A stretch of DNA of 23,031 nt from Chara braunii. Taxonomy: Eukaryota; Streptophyta; Charophyceae; Charales; Characeae. Below are positions 8,938 to 17,879 of the stretch, piece by piece (the first letter of the stretch is position 1; each line of letters begins with the position of its first letter). Location of the stretch: positions 18,249 through 41,279 of the forward strand of contig BFEA01000972.1 in the NCBI GenBank assembly GCA_003427395.1, written 5' to 3'. The notes below the pieces were generated by a model. That model searched no databases. It worked only from the letters and a program-made list of their open reading frames with translations, and was not told the DNA's origin. Made by a program: the position numbers and the translations under genes.

Positions 8938-10059
8938 GGGCTGGACGTCACTCCAGCCCCCAGGCAAAATCGCGGGCTCACTGTGAGCCCTTGATCTGCC
9001 AAGATCCAGGGTTGACTGTGGCCGCACCACAGCCACAGCCTTAGTGTGGGGCAGTTTCTTTAACTGCCCTATTTTATTTTTATTTTTCTTTTTCTCAGCT
9101 ATCTCGGAATCTGGCGAGATAGCTGGGCTTTTGCCATTTCCAAATCTGTTTTTTTTTTTATTTTTCTGATAAAGGGTTGAAAAGATACAACCCTTTTCAG
9201 TTTGATGTATCCGGACCCTTTTTCCAGGGCAGATACATCGAGGAAAAGGCTGTACCTAGCCTTTTCCTTAGTGGCCCTTCAATTTCCAGGCTCCCTGCAA
9301 AAACGGGAGCCTGACAGTTACCTCTGGCAGCTTCTGCCAGAGGTAACACTACGTGAGGACAAGTGTCCTCACAGAAAATAAAGAAAAGAAAAAGAAAAAA
9401 ACTAACTTTCTAATTTCTACTAAACCTGGCTTTTACCTCAGCCAGGTTGGTGCTGTTGCATGCAACAGCCCTCCCGTACTTTCCTCTGAGTTGGCAGGTT
9501 GGGAGGAGTAGGACCTCCTCCTCCCAACTACCCCGTTTCTCCCCCTCACTCTTTCAGTCCCTTTCCCACACGCGCACTGAGCCGTGAGATCTGAGATCTC
9601 GCGGCCACAGCTATCCTTCCTAAATCAAAGTGGGGGCTCTTCTTGCTCCCACACAGTCAAAAGACTCTTCTTTTCTCACGAGGCAGTTGCCTCATTTTCG
9701 TGTCCTTGCTTTTTTTTTTTCTTTTTTTTTTTACAGTTTTTTAGTTTATTTTATTTCCTCCCTCCCTGTTTTTCTCAGCTTTCTATGCGCCAACGGCCAC
9801 GCGACGTGGGCGAACGAAAAAGAAACAAACAAAAAGAAAAGAAAAGAATAAAAAGAAAACAACTTACCTTGCCAGTATACACTTCCATGTTCCAGTGGAA
9901 GATTCATTTAATTTTGCTCATCCTTTCATGGGCTCGTACGACGAGGGGCCAACCAGGTAAGTAGGGGTAGGTAGGTACACTTCCCCTCTCCCTCTCCACC
10001 TATCTCTCTCTCTCTCCCTCTGTACCAAGCCGGCTTCGGCGCCGGGTTCATGTTGTTGT

Positions 10060-10127
10060 CCAGAATGTGGAGGCTCAGCCTCCTGATGAGTCGGTGCAAA
10101 TCCGACGAAACAGTCGAGCACTGTCAT
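10060..10127 (+). ncRNA. Hammerhead ribozyme-like motif
   Basis: The conserved core is complete. CTGATGA lies at 10083-10089, a perfect stem II GTCGG/CCGAC with loop TGCAAAT at 10090-10106, GAA at 10107-10109, and A15.1 at 10110. Stem III can close as ACAGT/ACTGT (10110-10114 with 10120-10124, loop CGAGC), followed by a GTC cleavage triplet ending at 10125. The weak point is stem I: bases after 10125 (ATCCCACC) do not pair with those before CTGATGA, which instead form their own hairpin GGAGGCT/AGCCTCC (10069-10083). A type III folding with an upstream GTC near 10058-10060 and a wobble-rich stem III is an alternative. The core is unlikely by chance; activity is uncertain. Confidence 0.6.
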
Positions 10128-10220
10128 CCCACCACCCCGGCCCGTTCGTCAGAATCGAACGGATACCTAAACAATAAAACGAACGGAGGAGGGGGGTGAG
10201 AATCTAAATCTAGAAAGCAT

Positions 10221-10307
10221 CTGAAAAGAAAAATTCAAAAAGAATCTAAAAAAAAAATTTTAAGAAAAATCTTAAGACTAAAAAAAAAAAAAAAAGCAAC
10301 CACTTAC
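10221..10307 (-). other. Intron-like module in the hairpin array
   Basis: On the minus strand CCCAG|GTAAGT (intron start 10307) is followed by a U-rich tract and an acceptor TTTTCTTTTCAG ending at 10221, which would make an 87-nt intron. The same AG|GTAAG followed by a U-rich tract occurs with starts at 9867 and 19629. This may mark splicing of a minus-strand transcript, or simply be a repeated design of the array. Confidence 0.35.
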
Positions 10308-10602
10308 CTGGGCCGTGGTCACACTAGCAAAGGGGATTGGATAGAAATCCTGAATCTGGCTATGTTTTATACAGGGATATAGAAAACCAGTTCTATCTCA
10401 ATTTCCTGCTCCTTCCCTCAAACGCGTCCAGATTCAGGCATTCAATCCTATGCTCTTTGCTAACGGGACTTCAGCCCTGCTGCCCTATGAAAACGGGCAG
10501 CACCTGTCTTATCAGGGTAGAAGCCCTGCCACTTCAATATCCGCCATCTGGCAGTTCCNCTTTTTTTTTTTTTTCTACCCCGTTCGTTCGAAACGAACGA
10601 GC

Positions 10603-10613
10603 GCCCGTTTCTT
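10603..10613. repeat. Candidate LINE target-site duplication, 3' side
   Basis: GCCCGTTTCTT abuts the T-run that is the LINE's poly(A) tail on the other strand. The same 11 bases occur at 19424-19434. Read along the LINE it is AAGAAACGGGC, an A-rich start typical of L1 target sites. A 10-base match at 19647-19656 is an alternative partner. Confidence 0.5.
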
Positions 10614-10935
10614 TTTTTTTTTTTCTTTTTTTACCAAAAAAAACGGGAGCCGGGCCCGGTGTCCCTTATATTACAAAGCCAGGAAGCGGGCCTGGCGTCC
10701 CTTACATGAGTCAGGCAGTCGAAATTGGAGGCGAGACATCATCGGTCAAGCCCAAAATTCAGACTGCAATTGCAAACCACATCACACACTACACTATCAC
10801 ACACTAAAAGAAAGACCAAGGAATAGTGAACGAAAAATGAAAAAACCCCAAAATTGGGAGGTCCATATACAACCAGCAGTGTCTGAACCATAGTCCTTCT
10901 AATGATCACCACGGTTTGAACAGAGTTCTTCCATG

Positions 10936-11041
10936 ATGTTTAACAACAGTTTTTAACAGCGGTGTTTAACAACAATATTTAACAATAGTATTTAACAGCA
11001 ATATTTTTACAGCAACATTTGTACAGCAACATTATTTAGCA
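10936..11041. repeat. Degenerate TTTAACAGCAA-type repeat in LINE 3' UTR
   Basis: Words such as TTTAACAACA, TTTAACAGCAATATT and TTTGTACAGCAACATT recur every 12-18 nt, so the stretch looks like a decayed microsatellite. It lies just after the ORF2 stop and before the GC-rich 3' motif. It could be an older tail or a structural part of the 3' UTR. Confidence 0.7.
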
Positions 11042-11099
11042 AAGCGAATTCAAGAAGTAGTCCCTACAGAAAAGAAGGTTTGCATGTAGCACCCAGGTT

Positions 11100-14000
11100 C
11101 TAAAGAAAAAAGGAGGAAAATTGAAGTTCCGGAGTATGACCAGGTTGAGCAGTCATCTCCACCAAGCCAGTGAACCGGACCCAGTGTGTTCGAAATCTTT
11201 TAAGAGCCTTTGCAGAGAACCCTTTGTTGACCACTTTCAACGACCATTCTGTCAACAACATTTGCTTTATGGAATACTTGGTCTCTGCACGAACCATCGG
11301 AGGTGTAAACCGTTTTCCCCCTCGCACAGCCGAATTTCGAAGAGTCCACAAAGTCCAAAGTACTGCTCCACGTAGACACTCCTCCGCGTATGTCAATGGG
11401 TTGTTGCGATGTTGTCTGCGGGACGCAGCTCCCAGAAGAACAAAATCCTCTTCCCAGCGTGTTTCAGGTTCCGGTATCGGAACAGTCCCTGATCGCCACC
11501 AAGTCCATAAAGGTCGTGACAGGTCACAGTGTATGCAGAAATGTTGCAGGTCTTCAATCCGAACACCGGGGCAGAGGGCACAGAGGGGAGATGCTTTAGG
11601 TGTTCTTTTGGCACACCACAGAGCGGTAGGAACAGCCATGTGCACCAACAGCCACAAAAAACTAGCTTGCTTAACCACCGACAGTTCCATCAACAATTTC
11701 CAATATGCCGGTAGTGCTCGAGACAACCTGGTGTGAGTATCATGTATCCACCCTGTCAACATCCATCTTTTAGTGACCTTCCAGTTGACATCGACTTTAG
11801 GGCGAGAAATCTGATAGCCCAAATGTGTGGTGTATCTATATAACGGAACACTGTCTTTGTTCGTTGGTCCCGGTGCCCAGTGCCAGTTCCTAGGGTCCAC
11901 CGGCAATTTATACGACGGTATAGCCAGAGAGAAGGGGCGAACAGTGTCAGTATCTGGATATTCTAAAACACATACAGGCAAGAGGTCAGTCAGAAGCGGG
12001 AGTGGTGTGTGTACTTGCGCTTGGACCAATGGCGGCCCTAGCGAAGTTGTCGCAGTCAGTGGAGACGCCTCCCAACAGGAGGCTTGCACTATTTGCGAGC
12101 CTGCAGTCGATTCAATTTTCCAGAGGAGCGAAGGAGAGTGTTCCTGTGATCTCTTGTACCATGCTCCTTGTGAGAAAACAATTCCGAATCGAAGAGTGGT
12201 CACCCAGTGTAGGGGAATTGCTTGTTGGAGGGCTCGAAGATGGGGTGTTTGATGCCATAGGCCCAAGAACAATGGGGCCAAGTCAGTCAAAGGTTTCCAG
12301 TCCCTTTGATAGACATCCCAAATATCTAGCACCGTTCCTATCCCTCTGCTCATCCAAGAATCACTGAAGCACCCCCCCCCAAAACAGTGGAAGGGGCTCC
12401 CATCCAAGGTGAGAATTAAGGGGTTGTCAAACAGTGGCTGTGTCAGTATTCTCTCCGCCACCATAGGCGGGAGAAGAAGCTGAGGACAGCAACGTTGCCA
12501 CTCCCTTAAAATGCCAGACCATATGCCACGCGGCAGGTGCTTGCGAAGGTAGCCAGGGTGGAGGGCCACTATCCAAATGCAGCGCAATGTCTTCCAACCC
12601 CATCCATCAAGAAGAGCGAATTCGGCCAGCTGTCTCCATGGCGAGAAAGGGCCCGCCAAGATAGCCCATGGCACCCAACGAGACAGCAATGCTCCAATTT
12701 GGTATGGCGGGTCAAGGATAGAGAGGCCTCCGTGCCGTTTGGGTTGTGTGACAACCTCCCACGATACCTTAGGAAGGTAGGATGCTTCGGACATCTCTTC
12801 TTTCCACAGGTAGTGGGTCGCCAGATGTTTTATCGCTTGTTGTGCTGGCAAGTCCAGCTGCAAGATCGCACGTTGGTACCAAAAGGTAGAAAAGACTGAG
12901 TTATTGAGAACAAGGGCCCGCCCAAAAAGACTGACCCCGGGTTTTGACACCCACGGTCTAAGTGCCGATTTAACAACAGTCAATGCATGAGCGGAGTCTG
13001 CGGCCATTTGAGGGTCAAAAGAAATTGTGTGTCCCAACAGTCTCTCATGTTGAGACGGGGCCACAATTCGTAGTCCCCAATGAAGGGGCGGGTCAGATCC
13101 CGGGGGTATGAGAAGGAAGGACTTCGTCCAATTGACTTTGGCCTGAGAGATTTCACAGAAAAGCGCTATCGCCTGCTGCAGGGATTGGAAAGCATAGTCA
13201 TCCACAGGGGTGAAAGCAACAGAATCATCAGCAAAAGACTCAGTTTTGAGGCGTTCACCCGAAGGCAGTAAGAAGCCAGGAATACCCGGGTGAGCCCGGA
13301 TGATAACATGCATGATCTCCACATAAATGAGATAGAGATACGGCACGACAGGACAACCTTGCCGCACAGATCTCCCCAGCACTATCAGAGGAGAAAAACT
13401 CCCATTAACTACAAGCCTGGAAGTGGCCCCAGAGTTTAAAGAACGCACCATGTGTTTGAACCGCGGTCCAAAGCCGAAGGCTGTGAGGGCCGCCTGCAGA
13501 AACTCCCAGCCCACCCTATCATAAGCTTTTTCAAGATCTATAAGGAGGATAGCTATGTGTTCTTCCCCAGCAGCCACCAATTCCATGATCTGTTCCACCG
13601 TCATGATGTTGTTAAGAATCTGTCTGTCCCGAAGGAAACCCGTCTGGGACGGGTGAATGATGGAGGGCAGCACAGAGTGCAACCGCATAGCAAGTATTTT
13701 TGAAAGAATTTTGTAAAGCACCGACATAAGGGTGATCGGGCGCCAGTTGCGAACATCAGCTCGATCACCCTTTTTAAAAATCAAAGTGATGATACCGGCG
13801 ACCATATCTGGGGGGGCATCAGCCTCGCCATGGATTGAGTTCAACGTTATTAAAAGGTCCGGCAGCAGCCGCATAAGGTGTCGTCGAAAGAATGCAAGCG
13901 GAATGTCGTCCGGACCCGGCACTTTGTGCAGGGGCAGGGTGGCTACCGCCTTCATAATTTCTGATAGAGTCACAGGGGCATCCAACAAATTTACCTGCGA

Positions 14001-15404
14001 CCCAGACAGGACACGATCAATCTTACTCCACACCTCATCGTGATACTGATAAAGCATCTGGTGTTCTGAGCATAGAGCTTGAGACGAAAGCAACTGTTCA
14101 TAAAACAACGAGACATTGGTGATAATCGCCGATGTATCGGTAGCAGGGGGGGCCAATTCGTCGTAAGGGTGACGCATTGTAAGCATCAAAGGCGGCTGAA
14201 ATCGGTCTTTGTGACCCGCAAAAAAAGCAGCAGTAGTTTTGTCTCCTTTGACCAGCCATGAAATTTTGTTCCTAAAAGCAACCGCCCTGATCTCAGGCAG
14301 GGCAACCACCACTGTTTTCTGACGGACGACATCCATGACTTGCATGAGTTGATGCTCATCGACATGGGTGTCAGAGGCCCGGATGATAACCTCGGCCAAC
14401 TGTTCTTGCAAGGCCCTGAGTTGCGACTGAGTGGATTGGGTAAGAAGTTTGCGGAACAAGGCTCCTCGCAGCAGAGTTATTATGAGGCCACCCACTAACC
14501 AATCTGCTGTAGAAGGGTAGAGTGGTTTGGACGTCGCCCATTTCTGCCAGAAATCAGTCATGAAGTGATCCATTTCGGATGACAGAGCCACCCACTCAGG
14601 CAGGGATTTGCGATCCCGGCCAGCCCGCACCGTGTTGCTGTGAAATAGTTCCAAGAAAACTGGCAGGTGGTCAGACCCTACACACGGAAGGATCAAATAG
14701 GTAAGCACCCTCGGCATCAGTTCCTCCTCCAAAAGGAAGAAGTCTATTCTGCTCCTAGGCAGATATTGCTGTCTCGCTCCACCCGTGGCAAACCAGGTAT
14801 ATGCTCGGTTACACGGGTGTAGAGTCGTGAATGCATCGGCCAGGGCTTGCGTTTGCATAAAATTTGTCAGAAGAATCGCATCCGGAGACAACGGGGCGAT
14901 CCGAATGGAGTCTGTCCCTGGTAGGAGAGTGGTATTCCAGTCTCCTCCCAGGATCAGCTCGTCAACGTCAGGGAGAATCCACGGTAGAGATTTAAAGAAG
15001 TCGACGCGTGCAGACTGTGTCGCCGGCGCATATATGTTGACCACCGCCCAGTGTTCCGTTCCCACAGTGAAGCGAACCCAGGCCCAGTGGCCACGGTGGT
15101 CCCAATAGTGATCAGTTATTAAAAAGGGAAAGGTGCGGGCAAACAAAATCGCCACACCCCCCCTCGTGGATTGGGCTGGGGCCCAGAACTGTGGACCAGA
15201 CCACCAGCCCATTTGGTGCAGTGTTGCAATGCCATCCAACGTAGTTTCCTGTAATAAGAGGATCTGGATTCCTTTGTTACGTGCCAGAGTTTTAATGAGG
15301 GATCTTTTAGCAGCAACTCTGCATGATCCCAGTCCTCTGATATTCCAGGTGACTAACCGCAATCTGTCCATCATTCTAGGCGATGACATCTTCCCACTCC
15401 GCAC
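11100..15404 (-). CDS. LINE ORF2: APE endonuclease and reverse transcriptase
   Basis: This 1434-residue protein makes the nick and the cDNA for LINE insertion. The AP-endonuclease domain has LVTWNIRGLG (N21), LLLQET (E53), NIYAP (Y125), GGDWN (D155, N157), SRID (D221) and GSDHLP (D245, H246). Reverse transcriptase follows with VPGPDDIP (495-502), NWRPITLMSVLYK (553-565), QTGFLRDR (587-594), LIDLEKAYDRV (D623), RQGCP (681-685) and the catalytic FADD (724-727). The C-terminal zinc segment is CX2CX9HX4C (C1275, C1278, H1288, C1293), as in zf-RVT. I see no RNase H domain. The frame has no stop, and the catalytic residues I can identify are present. It overlaps the end of ORF1 by 29 nt in another frame, so translation may need re-initiation or a shift. 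The exact start is uncertain, as several Met codons lie in the first 12 residues. Confidence 0.93.
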   Translation of the reverse strand: MRSGKMSSPRMMDRLRLVTWNIRGLGSCRVAAKRSLIKTLARNKGIQILLLQETTLDGIATLHQMGWWSGPQFWAPAQSTRGGVAILFARTFPFLITDHYWDHRGHWAWVRFTVGTEHWAVVNIYAPATQSARVDFFKSLPWILPDVDELILGGDWNTTLLPGTDSIRIAPLSPDAILLTNFMQTQALADAFTTLHPCNRAYTWFATGGARQQYLPRSRIDFFLLEEELMPRVLTYLILPCVGSDHLPVFLELFHSNTVRAGRDRKSLPEWVALSSEMDHFMTDFWQKWATSKPLYPSTADWLVGGLIITLLRGALFRKLLTQSTQSQLRALQEQLAEVIIRASDTHVDEHQLMQVMDVVRQKTVVVALPEIRAVAFRNKISWLVKGDKTTAAFFAGHKDRFQPPLMLTMRHPYDELAPPATDTSAIITNVSLFYEQLLSSQALCSEHQMLYQYHDEVWSKIDRVLSGSQVNLLDAPVTLSEIMKAVATLPLHKVPGPDDIPLAFFRRHLMRLLPDLLITLNSIHGEADAPPDMVAGIITLIFKKGDRADVRNWRPITLMSVLYKILSKILAMRLHSVLPSIIHPSQTGFLRDRQILNNIMTVEQIMELVAAGEEHIAILLIDLEKAYDRVGWEFLQAALTAFGFGPRFKHMVRSLNSGATSRLVVNGSFSPLIVLGRSVRQGCPVVPYLYLIYVEIMHVIIRAHPGIPGFLLPSGERLKTESFADDSVAFTPVDDYAFQSLQQAIALFCEISQAKVNWTKSFLLIPPGSDPPLHWGLRIVAPSQHERLLGHTISFDPQMAADSAHALTVVKSALRPWVSKPGVSLFGRALVLNNSVFSTFWYQRAILQLDLPAQQAIKHLATHYLWKEEMSEASYLPKVSWEVVTQPKRHGGLSILDPPYQIGALLSRWVPWAILAGPFSPWRQLAEFALLDGWGWKTLRCIWIVALHPGYLRKHLPRGIWSGILREWQRCCPQLLLPPMVAERILTQPLFDNPLILTLDGSPFHCFGGGCFSDSWMSRGIGTVLDIWDVYQRDWKPLTDLAPLFLGLWHQTPHLRALQQAIPLHWVTTLRFGIVFSQGAWYKRSQEHSPSLLWKIESTAGSQIVQASCWEASPLTATTSLGPPLVQAQVHTPLPLLTDLLPVCVLEYPDTDTVRPFSLAIPSYKLPVDPRNWHWAPGPTNKDSVPLYRYTTHLGYQISRPKVDVNWKVTKRWMLTGWIHDTHTRLSRALPAYWKLLMELSVVKQASFLWLLVHMAVPTALWCAKRTPKASPLCALCPGVRIEDLQHFCIHCDLSRPLWTWWRSGTVPIPEPETRWEEDFVLLGAASRRQHRNNPLTYAEECLRGAVLWTLWTLRNSAVRGGKRFTPPMVRAETKYSIKQMLLTEWSLKVVNKGFSAKALKRFRTHWVRFTGLVEMTAQPGHTPELQFSSFFL

Positions 15405-17799
15405 ATTTCAGAGACAAAAAATTGTGGGAGAAAATGCTCTTGTGCCAAGGGAGATGGCCATCCACTTGATGCATCAAAGACGCAGTCCAACAGTCAGTAA
15501 TTTTAGTGTCTGTGACCGTTTGGCCAGCGGGGTTCTGCAGCAACGCCAAACTGAGCCACCTAACGCTCGACAAAGGAGGGGCAGCTACAGCAGGTCTTGC
15601 CACTGCATCAATCAGTGAGAAAAACATGAGATCTGTTCTGCNTTGGTCGTTAGTAGGAGTCAATCTGACCCATTCAAGCTCTGGAAAACATCGTACGCGG
15701 AATGCTGGGTGTAGCCATTTTCGGACCTCTCGCAGCACCACTTGCGGTTTGGGGTCTTCAAACACCTGGAAGTGAGGAATGCGAAGAATCCCGGTCGCAT
15801 CAATCTGAGCCAGCACTTGGAGCATGCCTTCTTGTGCCATGAAGACAAAGGGGACAACAACACAGGTCTGGCCGACCGCCATAGCTTCGAGTACATTAGC
15901 CGGAAAGGTCTCAACACGGATAGGTTCGAAGGGTCTTTGGTAGGCACGTGTGTCATCGTCAGCTGCGTCGGCAGCATCTGCCCAACTTTCAGTGACAATT
16001 TGCTGCAGCCCAGTCTTCTCCCCAGTGTGTTCCTTTGGTCTTGCATAAGGGTGGGACGCCGCTTTAGGCCCGCCAGTGACACCCTTCTTTTTAAAAGACT
16101 GTTGTCTTTGCTGACGCATAAGCTCCTCAGGTCCAGCATGTGACATGGAAAGCTGCTGTTCATTCCCCAGTTGCGTCGTTCCGGTCTGATCATTTTGTGG
16201 TTGGGCCTCGACCCTAAGGTCCGTCATCGCGTGATCCAGTGTCGGGTGGATCCCTTCTACAGGGGGAAGGGACGCAGTACCGTCGTGGGGCAGTTGTTCA
16301 GAAAGGCGGTCCCAGTCTCCATCATGAGGAGACCGTGCTCGCAACGGAGTGACGAGTCCCACCTGTTCGGTGCGTTCGGTCTGCTGTTTTGTTTTCTCGG
16401 GCTGTTCAGTCTGTGTAAGCGGTCCCTGAGACAGCGGCGATTGCTGCTGCTGCAGCGTGGTTCCTGAACCATCATGGCCAAGGGCAGGAGACTGCACAGT
16501 AGGTCCCTGGCCCATTCCAGTTCCTAAGCCAGTTCGATCAACGTCAAGATTCACAGCAAGCCCCTGAGGTAATCCTGTTCCCGAGTCGGCTTGGCCAGGG
16601 TCCAGGTGCGCTGAAGGTCCCTGGGGGTTCCCAGATCCCACTGCAGTTTTCACAGCCACAGAGGGCTGTGCAGGGTGCGTAGCAGGTCCCAGGGGGACCC
16701 CAGATCCGGCAGGAGTCTTCACAGGCACAGCGGGTTGTGCAGGAACAGGTGTGAGACTCCTAGTGGCTCCCAGAGACTGAGATGGTAAAGGCTGTGCTCC
16801 CACGGGAAGCGGGGCCGGGCTCCCAAGAGGTCCCGGCGCTGCAGGTCCCGCGGGTTTGACTGGAACAGCATTCACCCGTGGATTGACCGGGTTCTTAGTC
16901 GTTGGTCCAGTCGGGCCATGTTCAGTTCCGGCCACCGCATCCGCATAACTTGTTGATGCTCCTGTGGCCGACGGTTTCTTTTTCGGGCACACATTGTCAC
17001 CTTCCTTGTGACCAAACCACCTACAGTCTACACACCACAGAGTGTCCTGGGTGACTACTTCGAGCTTGTGCCACCCCTGGGAAGATCGAAATTTGAGAAA
17101 TTTTTCAATCTTCGTTCGAGCCCTGGGATGCAGATCATAACATCGGTTGACAAGACGAGGGTTTGCTTTGTTCTTTTCGGAGGGATGTGACTTGAGCACT
17201 GGTCCATATTCCTTTTCTACCGCAGCTTGCAAAAACGGCATGGCCAAAAAGGGGATACGAAGCACCCTAATCCAAAATTTTTGGGCCGTGGCATCATCTT
17301 TCCCTCTCGCCAATTCAGCAGGGGTAGCCCATGGCCGATACAAGATTTTACACGGCTTACCACCAACAAAGGCACCCTCTTCAGATTTAAGCGTCTCGAC
17401 TATCCAATCTCGCAGGGCATGGTTGGGAGCTAAATAACTTATCATATTAGCTCCTTCGGGTCTGATGCGACCTTGTTGTCCCCGAGCAATGGCCAGATCC
17501 CATCCACCTTCAATTGTTCTCAGCCATTGCTCTTTGACAGCGAAGGTCGCATCAGCACCGGGTCCTTGGAACACGACCATCACTCCATGACGGCGGAGGT
17601 ATTGTATNGTAAGGTCGGTGGCATCATTGTGTATATCAACAATCACCGTGTCTTTCTCTTTAGGGTCCCTGCGTGTTGTTATATAACGGGCCGCTTGGGC
17701 GGAATCCTCCTCACCAGTGAGAAAGCAGTGTCGTAGCATGTCGCCGAGGCGATCATTCTGCTGCATCTGCTCCCAAATTGTTCGTGGAGGGAGATTCAA
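15376..17799 (-). CDS. LINE ORF1: nucleic-acid-binding gag-like protein
   Basis: This 807-residue protein is in the ORF1 position of the LINE and probably binds its RNA. Residues about 48-240 resemble the plant LINE ORF1 domain (DUF4283-like), with FWIRVLRIPFLAMPF at 175-189. A zinc knuckle follows: CVDCRWFGHKEGDNVC (C256, C259, H264, C271), a CX2CX4HX6C pattern longer at the end than the retroviral CX2CX4HX4C. Residues about 280-520 are rich in Pro, Gly, Gln and Thr and look disordered, with repeated blocks of the type VKTxxGSGxPxGP. A more ordered segment (about 640-740) ends the protein. Single N bases give one unknown residue each near positions 64 and 720. The family match is by pattern and position; the domain name is my best guess. 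Confidence 0.82.
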   Translation of the reverse strand: MNLPPRTIWEQMQQNDRLGDMLRHCFLTGEEDSAQAARYITTRRDPKEKDTVIVDIHNDATDLXIQYLRRHGVMVVFQGPGADATFAVKEQWLRTIEGGWDLAIARGQQGRIRPEGANMISYLAPNHALRDWIVETLKSEEGAFVGGKPCKILYRPWATPAELARGKDDATAQKFWIRVLRIPFLAMPFLQAAVEKEYGPVLKSHPSEKNKANPRLVNRCYDLHPRARTKIEKFLKFRSSQGWHKLEVVTQDTLWCVDCRWFGHKEGDNVCPKKKPSATGASTSYADAVAGTEHGPTGPTTKNPVNPRVNAVPVKPAGPAAPGPLGSPAPLPVGAQPLPSQSLGATRSLTPVPAQPAVPVKTPAGSGVPLGPATHPAQPSVAVKTAVGSGNPQGPSAHLDPGQADSGTGLPQGLAVNLDVDRTGLGTGMGQGPTVQSPALGHDGSGTTLQQQQSPLSQGPLTQTEQPEKTKQQTERTEQVGLVTPLRARSPHDGDWDRLSEQLPHDGTASLPPVEGIHPTLDHAMTDLRVEAQPQNDQTGTTQLGNEQQLSMSHAGPEELMRQQRQQSFKKKGVTGGPKAASHPYARPKEHTGEKTGLQQIVTESWADAADAADDDTRAYQRPFEPIRVETFPANVLEAMAVGQTCVVVPFVFMAQEGMLQVLAQIDATGILRIPHFQVFEDPKPQVVLREVRKWLHPAFRVRCFPELEWVRLTPTNDQXRTDLMFFSLIDAVARPAVAAPPLSSVRWLSLALLQNPAGQTVTDTKITDCWTASLMHQVDGHLPWHKSIFSHNFLSLKCAEWEDVIA

Positions 17800-17879
17800 T
17801 CTTCAGTCAAACGATGGTGAAACAGGGTAGAGGACAGGATATCGGGGAAGGCTTGATGTAGCGGTCAACTTTTAACGAG

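Larger units (their letters stand above)
8938..10602. repeat. Array of short, mostly perfect hairpins (left part)
   Basis: More than 20 unrelated inverted repeats follow each other with little space between. Examples (extent, stem): 8938-8959, 8 bp; 8974-8990, 7 bp; 9049-9069, 8 bp; 9096-9125, 11 bp; 9166-9200, 9+4 bp; 9204-9239, 8+4 bp; 9241-9268, 11 bp; 9287-9313, 9 bp; 9317-9347, 14 bp with a 3-nt loop; 9353-9372, 9 bp; 9423-9448, 9 bp; 9452-9469, perfect 18-bp palindrome; 9498-9528, 11 bp; 9581-9605, 11 bp with one wobble; 10142-10162, 7 bp; 10349-10438, 11 bp around an inner stem; 10478-10502, 8 bp; 10581-10599, 8 bp. Stems differ in sequence but share the design of a GC-rich stem between A- or T-rich spacers. 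No long coding frame exists. It suggests selection for, or copying of, a structured RNA or single-stranded DNA. Confidence 0.85.

Noticed and set aside
8938-10602. CRISPR array
   Set aside because: Stems are all different and spacing is irregular; there are no constant repeats, and the context is eukaryotic.
10604-10647. Inverted CCCGTTT/AAACGGG as a further array hairpin
   Set aside because: It spans the LINE tail junction, so the pairing is probably accidental.
11100-12500. RNase H domain at the C-terminus of LINE ORF2
   Set aside because: No D-E-D pattern with the right spacing was seen; only the zf-RVT segment is recognisable.
11121-17736. Many plus-strand frames of 60-190 residues across the LINE
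   Set aside because: They are antisense shadows of ORF1 and ORF2, which have clear domain motifs.
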